Positions 48,714-59,575 of a DNA stretch of 64,000 nt are shown one piece after another. Position numbers and translations under genes: made by a program. Each line of letters begins with the position of its first letter. The stretch's first letter is position 1. The notes beneath the pieces are model-generated. The model was not told the DNA's origin. It was given only the letters and a program-made list of their open reading frames with translations, and searched no databases. Source of the stretch: Phycomyces nitens (Eukaryota > Mucoromycota > Mucoromycetes > Mucorales > Phycomycetaceae); NCBI GenBank assembly GCA_022702545.1, contig JAHRBC010000002.1, forward strand, positions 2,604,001 through 2,668,000, given 5' to 3'.

Positions 48714-51700
48714 TTAACTAATCAGACATTCATCTGTCACCCCGTTTAAGCCTTTTTTCCCTTCTTTTGACCTTCGTCTGATAACTCGTTCTACTGCTTC
48801 TGGGTTCATAAGCTGCAAGGCAAGTGTGTGGGATAGCAGGGCCTGATTCTCACTCAGCGCACGCTCTTCTTGAGGTGTCAGTCCAAGTGCCTTTGAATAT
48901 TTGCGAATATTCTCGGCTTGGGGATGGTCTTCCAGAGAGAATCGCCCAAGACTAGGATCCTTCAAGGGAATCTGTTTCACCGGTAGACGGGAAATGTCCA
49001 GAGACCCATTTGGCGTCTGTTTGCCATGATTGTATATCTTTGCAGAAAAGACACACTAGTATCCATTCTAGGTTGAGTAACTTTCCAAACAGGACATCTG
49101 TAGTGTGCTTACGTCGTACGATGGCTGTTGTCCATTTACATTTGGAGGGCACGAGAATGCACGATTCCGGCATGCTTCATGGCAGACCAGAGAGCATACT
49201 GCAGAGATATATCAGCAAAGGAGCAATTGGAAAAACAAAGCCTACCTTGACAAAGCAGATGCTTAAGCTTTATGGCTTCACTGCACACCTTGCACTTGAC
49301 AACTGTGAACCTTGTTGTTTTTTAGCCATTATAAACAAAGCAAAAAATACAAGTTGCACTCACGCTTGTCACAGCTAGTCTGAACAAACATGTGTGTGTC
49401 TTCTACATCGTGCCCATCGTCCTGGTTTGTCTCGAATGCACTTGGATCTTTTTTTGGGTCATTCGATAAAAGTGTCAAATCCTGTCTATACTCATTAGCA
49501 CTGCTGGTCTCAGCTTGGGTCCTTGTCCTTTGTCGGTTGTTTCGTATCCAAATATGCTCCTTTAGTTCGGTGGCAGTTGGGCGATGGTCTGGGTTCTTTT
49601 GGAAGCAGCACAAGAGAAAACTATGCATTTCCTATTTGAACGCCAAGGGAGTCAACATAAAGTCAATTGGTTGAGAACACACCTCTGAAATGTTCTTTGG
49701 AATAGGCGGGTAGTCGTCTTCTACTATGCGGAACATGGCAGACATTGAAATCAAATTAGCATAAGGAGGTTTTCCTGTCGCTAGTTCGACAACAGTACAT
49801 CCCAGAGACCTATGCCAATTGAAAACAACTAAGTATTGGACATTCTGGTAGCCAATAGTGTTTACCAGATATCAGACTTTGTGGAAGCACCCTTTAGTTC
49901 AATGACTTCTGGAGCCACTAGAGCCAAGGAACGTTACGTTAGAATATCGCTTTGTTTTGCTTCTTGGCACTTACTCCAGTTGGGGGTACCAGATACAGCT
50001 CCTGCATCAGCACCTTTGATTTTCAGGTTAAGAGAAACACCAAAGTCAGTGAGCTTTACATCTCCTGTCTTGGTGGTCAAGATGTTGGCAGCCTTGAGAT
50101 CACAATGAACAACCTAAGGTTATCGATTAGCTTCAGATAAACACCACAGTCTTGAGTCTAGCTAATCGTTATCTTTCAAACGGCTGCAAGCAATACCTCG
50201 TTGGCGTGCAGATACTCTAGCCCGTTCAATAACTTTATAGAAAACGAGGCGACCAACTTTTCAGGGAATGCACCAAATGCTTTTAGAGTAGACATGAGAG
50301 AACCATTTTCAGCATACCTAAGTATCCATTAGTACATTAGATGTATTGAGCCAATTGGCTTACTCTAGAACGATATTCATGTGGTTTTGGGTTTTGATAA
50401 AACCAATGTATTGAATGACATTGGTATGGGATAAAGCCTTTAAAAGACTGACTTCTTTCTGGTAAAATTTACATGATGAGTATATGTCTTGAAAAAGAAA
50501 AAGTCCATGGTGAGTTCACTTGCCATGATTTCTTCTTGATCTAGTTCGCCATTGTCAATCTTTACCCTCTTAACGGCTACAATCTCGCCTGTAGTAAGAT
50601 CAAGCCCTCTAATAAAGAAGCAATATAGTTCTCTGTAGGGTCAAGTAGAAAAAGAAACCTTACCTGTAAACAGACCCAAATTGTCCTTTTCCAATACAGT
50701 TTCCCAGTTGCTACAAGAAATAAAGAAGGAAGGGGGGATTATTATTACTCTATAGAGAAATATATATATCAAAAAAAACTATTGTATTTCCACCAGGGAT
50801 TTTGGAATATTACATAGAGAGCACTGACGGAACCATCCTGATTCTTTAATACAAGCTTTTCTCGTTCTTCATCCATATCTTTCACGTCCTCTATTGTTCT
50901 TTGGTACTGGCGGTCTAGCTTGTGGCCCAGGCTCCCTGTATTGGTAGAAGTTTCGGCATTGGTTGTATCCAGTAGATTGTCAGACGATTGACCGCCTCTT
51001 CTCCTATGTGGAATAGTAACACTCTGGCGCCGGGGATTTCCTGGACGCCTTGTAGATTGATGGACATTGACCATGATTTCCTGGCGAGTCTGAGGCTGTA
51101 CACATTCATGGGCACGGCTAGAGACAGAGGACAAGGTCATTGGGGTTTTTAATGAGGAAGTAGATGAAGTAGATGAAAACATTGAAGAGCAGGAAGATGC
51201 CGACGACGATCGAAACATGCTTACACTGCTATTCGTACTACTTTCATAAACCTGCGTAGAATTTGCCAAGAGGGAAATATCTGTGGAATGACGATAGGTG
51301 GGTGGGAGCAGGCTATCTTGACTCTTTTGGGAGCGTATAGGTTGAGAGCTAGGTTTGAAAGGTGGCCGTAGAGGTGATTTTGGAGGGCGAGCAAAGCCAA
51401 GATAGATAGATGGCCACCCGATATCTTGGGATTTCTCTCCTTCTGAGCAAGATAGGTTTAACATGATTTGGTTTGATTGAAAGTCGGTTGATCTGTCTAT
51501 ATAGCTTGTTTCTTTTACTTCAGGGCACTTTTCAGATGGAGTCCCGCACGAGGTAGGGCCAATGATGATAGGTGCATTATGTGTTAACGACGAGTCATCT
51601 TCATCTATTGTCATCCTATCTCCTGGACCCTTTTGTCGACAGCCCTCCTTTTCTGAGTTGGAGTTTTGCTGCACTGCATTTATTGCTGGTAATTTTGTCA

Positions 51701-52531
51701 ATGTGTTGGTCTTTGCATAGATTTGTGCCAGATTCAATAGAGTGGTGACGACCTAGAATAGGTTGTCTTGTGAGTATATTCCATATCATTTTTGTCTTTT
51801 TTTTGACATGGCGTGATCCAAACAGCTGGAAAGTGTGGCGTTTATGATAAAGAGGAGTCCGAGGGACTAGATGCAGGGCAAGTGACAGTCCAAAAGAAAG
51901 ACTTACCATGGCCATGTCTTTGGCTTCCAACAGATCCGCAGTGCCAAACAACTGGAATTCATTAAGACCTAACTAGTAAGTACAGAAAGAAAACAGAGAC
52001 CTGGAGTGGTCAATATATCGCTTGTCTTCACGAGTTCTGGTGTACCTGACGAGCCCCCTGCAAGAAGCTTGTAATGTTATCCATCTAATTAGCCGAAAAA
52101 AGATGCATGTAAGCCAGCAAAGAATACCGATATTTGTACTCGAGATATTCTTACCTTGACAAACAATAGATCCTTTTGCCCAATATGTTTTACTATCCCA
52201 GGGCGTATTTTATTTATAAGACTAAAAATGACAATGAATTTAAGTACTACTACAGAATGCCACCCAGATATATTTTAATTGTATTATATTTGTATAAAAT
52301 GGCCAGAATCACCATTTCGACTCCTTGCTACAGACAAAGTACTCACTTGCACAGGTGCACTCCGTCTTTTAGGCTTGTGTGTAGCTCGCCACTGCAAATT
52401 GATAGACTTAGGCTACTGTTTAAGAATGCTATTGCTTTGTCTTCGTCCTCCTTTAATTGTTCTTGTCGTGCTTTATCGTATACGACGTCGATACTGCATT
52501 TAGACCGAGGTGCTGTATAAGCTGCAGCCAT
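48714..52531 (-). CDS. Septation-type (Cdc7/SepH/Cdc15-like) protein kinase with N-terminal CH domain and C-terminal C1 finger
   Basis: Sixteen exons (52531-52347, 52221-52155, 52084-52046, 51972-51907, 51752-50814, 50710-50664, 50608-50524, 50458-50364, 50317-50197, 50113-49975, 49917-49866, 49809-49683, 49631-49364, 49302-49246, 49198-49113, 49016-48714); 891 residues. A single calponin-homology domain spans about 20-130 ([31 protein letters not shown]). A disordered Ser-rich linker follows, then the kinase domain 433-683: [49 protein letters not shown] cysteine/histidine pattern at 733-781 (H-x12-C-x2-C-x10-C-x2-C-x4-H-x2-C-x6-C) fits a C1 zinc finger. The kinase resembles the septation-initiation/mitotic-exit family; the fusion suggests actin and membrane targeting (inference). 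The catalytic loop has HCD instead of HRD. One intron is GC-AG. Confidence 0.9.
50459..50523 (-). other. GC-AG intron in the kinase domain
   Basis: On the minus strand exon ATCATG is followed by GCAAGT, and the intron ends TTTTACCAG. This phase restores [20 protein letters not shown]; using the GT three bases further shifts frame out of the conserved kinase helix. Confidence 0.85.
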
Positions 52532-53509
52532 GACAGAAATAATTAGACTGCTTACAAGAGCAAGCGATGCCAGGGTATGGAATTGGCTTGTGCTTTTTTA
52601 AATATAATAAATAAATATAAATATATAAATATATATATACGAATCGCACTAGCCACGGGATATCAAGGATATTGAACCAGTAGCGTGGAACCAGAAAAAG
52701 ATCAAGGTATCTCACAAAGCAAACACTGAAAAAGATGAAGAAGGAACATAAGATGGCCAGAGGCGCCACGGTTCCTTATAACTCAAAGTTTGTGCCATTC
52801 TAAGAGCTGCAAACTATTTGGATCAGGGGAGCCATATTATGATCAGCATCGGCCTCACTCCCTCTGATTTAAGCCTCCCCCCCCCATTTTGCCCACATCA
52901 CGTCAGAACCATTTTTATTTAATTATTGGATTTGGCTGCCCTTTTTACCGTGCCAAAAAAAATCAAGGCTTCTTTAACAAGCCAGAAAACGCTAATATCC
53001 AGCACTGCCATACTGGCTAAAAGTAAATTCAAGACTAGTATCCGTCAGATGCATGCAAAAAAGAAACACTTGGATGATGCAGTGCATAGAATCAGCTGTA
53101 CAATTCATTCATTGCGATAGCTACTAAAAGAATGAATTCCACAAGATATTTTACTCTATAAATGATTGGTCCCTTTAATATATATATAAATAATTCTACT
53201 TCATCACCATAGTTTTCTTATTGATTAATGGCTCTCATACTTGATACCTCATGTACAAACCGTCTCTAAATAGTCGTACCAGTTTAGATTTCAAGTACAA
53301 GATAATCATGCAACACACGCGCAAACTTACACCAGATTTCTTCATCCCTTTATATTTCATTTATACCTGAACCGGAATCTGACGTAGATGTCCGGCAGTC
53401 GGACTCTGATGGAACGCACCCCCCCTCCTCGATCCATCTTTCCTCATCCATTCTACACTGCTTTTGAGTGTGTCGTAAAGAAGTCTAGATTAGCCTATCC
53501 ATACACACT
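52532..53509. promoter_or_regulatory. Divergent intergenic region between kinase and eIF3a
   Basis: Nearly 1 kb with both promoters. A C-run lies at 52877-52887 and another C-rich stretch (CACCCCCCCTCCTC) at about 53419-53432, some 80 bases upstream of the eIF3a ATG. A TATATATATAAATA stretch at about 53178-53192 is not at a typical TATA spacing. No gene recognised. Confidence 0.5.
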
Positions 53510-56500
53510 ATGGCACCTTTTTACGCAGCCAAGCCTGATAATGTCCTCAAGAGAGCCGAAGGTACCTTGATAATTCCAAATATCGGGGGTATCGATGAGT
53601 TATTGACGATGTTTTATAGAGCTCGTTGCTCAAGGCCAGGAATCTGCTGCATTGCAGGCCCTCAATGAGGTGATCCTCTCCAAGCGCTCCCGCAGCAGCC
53701 CTATTAATGTCATGGAGCCCATGATGCTCAAATATATTGAGCTCTGTGTTAACCTCCGTCAGGGCCGCATGGTCAAGGAAGGTCTCCATCAATACCGTAA
53801 CATTGCTCAGAACACCAGCGTGAACAGCATTGAGGTACGTTAATCGATCTACTGCGCACCATTTGCTAAATAAATCACGCCACAGATCATCATCAACAAG
53901 CTTCTCGAACTCTCTGAGCAAAAGGTTGCCGAGGCCCGTGCCAAGGCTGACCTTATTGCAGTAGAATCAATTGACGATCTCGAAGCATCCGAGACTCCTG
54001 AATCTATCATGCTTAGCACCGTCAGTGGTGAGCAGAACAAGGACAGAACCGACCGTGCTGTCGTAACACCTTGGTTGAAGTTTTTGTGGGAGGTCTATAG
54101 AACAGTTCTCGACTTGCTCCGTAACAACGCACGTCTCGAAACCTTGTACCACACAGTTTCAAACAACGCATTCACCTTTTGTTTGACCTACGCTCGCAAG
54201 ACAGAATTCCGTCGTCTTTGTGAGATCTTGAGAAACCACTTCCAGAATGTCTCAAAGTACTCTCACCAGCCTCACTCTATCAACCTCAACGACCCCGAGA
54301 CTCTCCAGCAGTACCTCGAAGTTCGCTTCAATCAGCTCAATGCCGCTGTCGATCTTGAATTGTGGCAAGAGGCATTCAAGTCGGTCGAAGATATCTACAC
54401 CTTGTTGACCACTTCCAAGCGCCCTCCCAAGCCCGCAATGATGGCAAACTACTACAACAAGCTCACCAAGATCTTTATGGTCAGCGAAAACTACCTTTTC
54501 CACTCTGCTGCCTGGAACAAGTACTCTACCATTGAGAGAGCTATCAACAAGAACTTGGCTGATGAGGAGCAGTCACGCATGGCTTCTGTTGTCCTGCTCT
54601 CTGCTCTCGCCATTCCTATCATTACTACCACCAAGACCCGTCCTGGATACATTGAAGCTGATGAGCACCGCATGTCCAAGCTCAACCGTCTTTCGATGTT
54701 GATGGGTCTTCCTCAGCACCCCACTCGTACAGGTCTCTTGAAGGAGGCCTTGAACAAGAACATCTTGGCCCGTGTTCGCCCTGAGATCCGTGACCTCTAT
54801 AACATCCTCGAGGTCCAGTTCCACCCCTTGTCGATCTGCAAAAAGATTAATCCCATTATGACGAAGCTCTCCGAAGACCCCGAGCTTGTCAAATACGTCC
54901 GTCCCCTTCACCAAGTCATCCTCACCCGCCTTTTGCAGCAGCTCTCCCAGGTCTACACCACCGTCAAGCTCGATTTTGTTCTCAAGCTCGCTTCATTCCC
55001 TTCGCCCTACAACTATGATGCTGCTACTATCGAAAAGTTCATTATGAACGGTTGCAAGCGTGGAGAATTGAACATTCGCATCGACCACGTCTCCCAGAGC
55101 TTGATCTTTGAGACCGATCTCTTTGCTTCTCCCAAGAGCACCGTTACTGAGGGCAAGCAGCTCCAGTCCTCGCCCTCTGACCTCATGCGCACTCAGCTCT
55201 CCCGTCTTGGTGTGAGCCTGCATGCTGTTGTTCAAATGATTGACCCCTCTGTTAAGGAGGCAGCTATCAAGTCTAAGCAGGAAGCCGTTGAGCGTGCCAT
55301 TTCTGGTGCCGAAAAGGAACACCAGGAGACTCTTGCCAGAAAGAACACCATTGAGCACCGCAAGGAAGTTGTCGAGACAGAACTTGCCCGTCTCGAGAAG
55401 ATTGCAGCACAAGAAAAGGCAGCAGCAGCACAGAAGAAGGCTGATGCCGAGAAGAAGCGTGTCGAGGAAGAACTCCGTCGCCGCGAAGACGAACGTCTCC
55501 AGCGCGTCAAGGAAGAGATCCAGCGCGATCAGGCTAAGCGTATTGCTGAGGAAATCAGTCTCAAGACCGGTCTTGAGTTGAAGCCCGAGGAAATCGAAGG
55601 CTCTGATGTCAAGACTCTCCTTGATCTCAAGGTCTCCAGACTCCAGACCGAGCAGCGTGAGATGAATGACCGTCTCAAGAGCATTAACAAGCGTCTTGAT
55701 CATACCGAGCGTGCCTTCCGCAAGGAAGAAATCCCTCTTCTTCACAAGGATTACGAGAAGCAGCAAAAGGCAGATCTTGCTTACTACGAGGCTGCTCGCA
55801 AGGCAGAGCTCATTGCTGCCAAGACACAACATACCAAGGGTATGGAACTCAAGAAGCGCCTCAACCGTATCTTGGGTGACTACACAACATATAAGCAGAA
55901 GCTCGAGAACGAACACAGAGAGGCCATTGATGCCCAGCGTCGCGAGATTGAGGCAATCATTGAAAAGGAGAAGAAGGAAAGAATTGCTCTTTACCGTGCT
56001 ACAAAGGAGGAGATTATCAAGGCTCGCAAGGCTGAGGAAGCCGAGCGTCTTAGAAGAGAGGAGGAAGAGGAGAGACTCAGAGCTGAAAACGAAAAGAAGG
56101 AGGCCGAGAAGCAGGCCCGCCTTGCAAAGGCTAGAGAGGAGGAAGAGGAGATGGCCAAGAAGCGTGATGAGATTGCTCGCAAGCAAGCCGAAAAGGAAGC
56201 CGAGATCGAACGCAAGTTGGCTTCCAAGCCTGTTGGAGCAACATACGTTTCGCCTGGTGCTAGAGGTTCTGGCTCTCCTCTTCCCAGAAGCGGTGGAGCT
56301 TATGTTCCCCCATCTCGTAGAACCGCACAATCCGCTGGTTCTGACGCACCCAGAGAAGATGTCTGGCGCCGTGGAGGTTCCCGTGCCTCTGGTGACTCTA
56401 GCTCTCCTTCGCCTCTTCCCAGAAGCACTGGAGCCTATGTCCCTCCCGCTCGTAAGTATGCTTCCGGTGGATCTTCCGACGCACCCAGAGAAGATGTCTG

Positions 56501-56519
56501 GCGCCGTAGAGGACAATAA
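53510..56519 (+). CDS. TIF32: Translation initiation factor eIF3 subunit a
   Basis: Three exons (53510-53561, 53620-53834, 53886-56519); 966 residues. eIF3a is the scaffold subunit that spans the 40S ribosome and recruits mRNA and other factors. The N-terminus MAPFYAAKPDNVLKRAEEL is characteristic, followed by helical repeats and a PCI domain to about residue 500 (VRPLHQVILTRLLQQLSQVY, ASFPSPYNYDAATIEKFIM). A long charged coiled coil (about 540-860, KKADAEKKRVEEELRRRED) follows. The disordered end has two copies of a module (PLPRSxGAYVPPxR...SDAPREDVWRR). Length agrees with fungal eIF3a (about 960-1050). Codon use is visibly C-ending and GC-richer than the neighbours, as expected of a highly expressed gene. 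This bias also creates a long antisense open frame, which is not a gene. Confidence 0.97.
56272..56516 (+). repeat. Two direct repeats in the eIF3a C-terminal coding region
   Basis: Copies of roughly 110 bases at about 56272-56379 and 56410-56510 share PLPRSxGAYVPP and SDAPREDVWRR. The stretch encoding SDAPREDVW is almost identical at nucleotide level, so the duplication looks recent or homogenised. Confidence 0.85.
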
Positions 56520-58195
56520 GTGGGAGGATTTATGTAGGCAAGATCACATATTTAAAGCCTACACGCCACCTGGCTTTACAGACCATGGAATAAAGCATTT
56601 TTATTATAGTACACAAAAACCATTCATTTCATTCAACAATAATACATGACCGATCATTAACACTAATTTCATAACACTAATTTGAATGAACTTTGGGGGG
56701 GAGGGAGGGTTTGAGTTTTGAGGGGCCTATTCAAGAAAATCTGGTTATATAAAGTGACATTTGAAGTGGAACAAAAAGATCAGTGTAGAAAAGGTGGAAT
56801 GATATGAATATTGCAAATGTTATCTACCTGATTTGGATTATTTGGAATTATACCTAGGGTGTCTTGAGTTACTGTCGTGTAGCCAGGGCCACTCGAGTGC
56901 CCAAGAATTGTCATAAAAGGCACAAAGAAGGAGAGGTAATATATGTATATATATAAATAAATAATAAAATTGCCATTAAGATTATTGTCCATTCTTTAAA
57001 CACTGGTTTATGACTGCAGGGAAGACACATAAAGGAAAAAGTGGAAACGACCCTGTTAATTTTACATGAGTTACAAAGATGATCTTACTACCCCTTTAGA
57101 GATCTCATCAGGGGAGTGATATTTTGTCCAAAAGATGGTACAAAAGACAAAATTTTATCCGTCTGTTCATATCCTTGAAAAAGAGGAATCTAGTCCAGAC
57201 CCAATATATATGTATAATTAACACCAACAAAAAGGCGCGCAATGTAATTCGGTTACCTAACCTATTCAATCGAGTCGAGTTATTTCCGATTGATTCACTG
57301 CAAAGGCCTCTATATATTAACAAGGCAAGTAAATTGTACATTTGGACACATATTTGATTTTTCCTAAACAGTAAAATCAAGATATAATGCAATTCTCATC
57401 CCAATACCCCATTTGCCTGTTTCCACCGATAGTTTTGCCTGGCTGCAAAGGCTAAACTTGATCTTTGAACGACAATATTCTCTTTTTTATTAGACTGACC
57501 ATCGTACATTGACAGTCGTCGCTTTGTTGGCAATCGCAGCAACAGACTACATACCATTTGGTACATGCTATAAAACAGAGAATCAGGAGGGTTAAGTAAT
57601 GAATATCCTGACGAACCAAACAGGCTTTAATGCCCATTCAAAACAGAACATCTCTTTTTCATCTATTGGCAAGACAAACGGCCATAACTGTCTTTCAAAT
57701 CAACTGGATCTCCTTTAATTGCTTGACCCGAGATCGTGGTTGGACTTCATTAAAGGTGAGTAAACAGAGATATAGACTTTTTGGTGACACTTTAAAAAAA
57801 ATCCAAAACAAAATCATTGGGACCTAATGAAAATAACCCTAAATAACAATGAGACCTTTCCAACAAGAAGTAAAAAGACACAATTGTGCTATACAAACGA
57901 GTGTTATTAATAAATAATGACAGAATGTACAGTTGTTCTGAAGCGCGTATTATTTAGTCATCGTTTTTCTTGTTGACATTGGTCTTGTATCTCTTCCCCT
58001 TTCAAGAACCTTCGAGTAAACTTCTTCTACTCGACATCTGTCATCTAAATCTACAAGTCTTTTTATATCTGTCGTATCTCCTGCTTTTTATCTGTCGCTG
58101 TTCTGATCCTAGTCACTCAAAGCAGTTTTTCTTGATGATATACTCCCCTTTTTCTGTTTTATCAATTACTCTCAACGATTAACTATATGGTCTTT

Positions 58196-58234
58196 GAGTA
58201 AAATATAATAAAATATAATAAAATAAAATATAAT
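58196..58234. repeat. AATAT/AAAAT tandem repeat
   Basis: Short tandem array of AAATATAATA-type units in intergenic DNA. Confidence 0.75.
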
Positions 58235-59280
58235 GCAGGAGGTAACAATAAATAAATATCTGTATAGAGAGGTACGATCTGCAGAGTGTCAGATTGTAGA
58301 TGGAATCAGTTTTGTATTTATATATCTTGCAACCACCAACTCCTATATCCCAAGTTTCGTCTTTATTTTCTCGCTCTTTATATCCATCGCAAATTTATTT
58401 TCTTATATGAGCTCCAAATGGGCTTACCTGATATAGATGGACACGCTGTTGGATACCTTTGTAGAAAAAAGCAAATGGAAAGGGTCAAGGGGAAGCTATC
58501 CTATCCGCTGGTCCTCCGGTACTAAAACTTTCAAAAGGAAGCAAGGGTGTATGGTTCTGTATGGTTAGAGATGTGCGGTACAAAGTCGCTATGTTAATTA
58601 GAAGGTTGTTATATGAATGAAATCCGTAAATAATCGTACATTTACCATCTCATGAGTTAATAAAAAAAACCATTTGCTTTGTCCTTGTCACTCTGAGAGG
58701 TACAGCTTTTTCATTCAACAATTGCCACCCCACTTTCTCCCTAGTTTTTCCATATACCATCCCTTTGGATAGCTCTTTAAAGACGAGGTTGTCGTCGAAT
58801 GGGATGTCTCCCCGCTCTACCTCATCATAGCCGAATCGACATCCCCCAGAATAAGACCATCGCTCCCAGAAACCCCTTCCAATCCTTAGCTTGCCCCCCC
58901 AGATCCCTCCTTTATATTCTTTCTCTATCACTATCTAGAGTTCCCTTGTTATTTCTAACATTAGCATTCCTTTCTTGCATAGTATCACCCTTTCATACAT
59001 TTCTATATATTTCTAATCTCGTTTCTTTTTGGCTGCTGCTCTCAAGCTGCATTTTTTGCATAGTACCTCTATACTCGTGGTGTCTGCTCCCCTCTAGCTA
59101 TTGAGCATGTCTGGCTTTCATGTGCTTTTTCATGAATCAAGGTATGAATTATATGCTGTTCTCGATCTTTCAACTGCCATTCTAGCTATTTTTGCCTTAC
59201 TCCTTTACTCAAACCCAGAAAAAAACCCCTTTGAGACACATTCTTCCTTCACACAACCGAATAGATACAACAGTCTGCGC

Positions 59281-59288
59281 TATATATA
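59281..59288 (+). promoter_or_regulatory. Candidate TATA box of the homeodomain gene
   Basis: A TATATATA stretch within GCGCTATATATAGGC, flanked by GC-containing sequence. Placement implies a leader of around 250 bases. Inference only. Confidence 0.35.
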
Positions 59289-59575
59289 GGCATATAATTT
59301 TTGTGCCCTGTATACTTCTCCTCTTGTACCCTTTTTTTTTTATATTTTACTCAAACGTATATATATATGCACAAGTACATACACACACGATAACGAAGAG
59401 TACATATATTTACCTCGCATATGCAAAGCATATCAAAGGCTTATCCAGAAACAATATTTATGAAACCTACGTCCACAATATACTATCCATCTTGTCAGTA
59501 AACCAAATATACTCACATTTATTATACAAAACCAACGCGCCAATTCTAAACAACAACACCAAAAAAAACGTTATC

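Larger units (their letters stand above)
56520..59575. other. Gene-poor intergenic block and 5' leader of the homeodomain gene
   Basis: About 3 kb. It contains a G-rich tract at 56693-56710, an AATAT/AAAAT repeat, and CT-rich sequence from about 58860. A TATATATA motif at 59281-59288, roughly 290 bases before the homeodomain ATG, could be a TATA box. The leader from 59289 is A/T-rich with CA runs. Open frames are short and unconvincing. Confidence 0.5.

Noticed and set aside
54993..56516. 507-codon open frame on the minus strand, antisense to eIF3a
   Set aside because: It lies exactly opposite the strongly codon-biased eIF3a exon, is Leu/Ser-rich as expected from the reverse complement of charged coiled-coil codons, and has no domain similarity.
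59192..59575. N-terminal extension of the homeodomain protein
   Set aside because: The frame is open but has no ATG before 59576; its hydrophobic, low-complexity translation fits a leader sequence.
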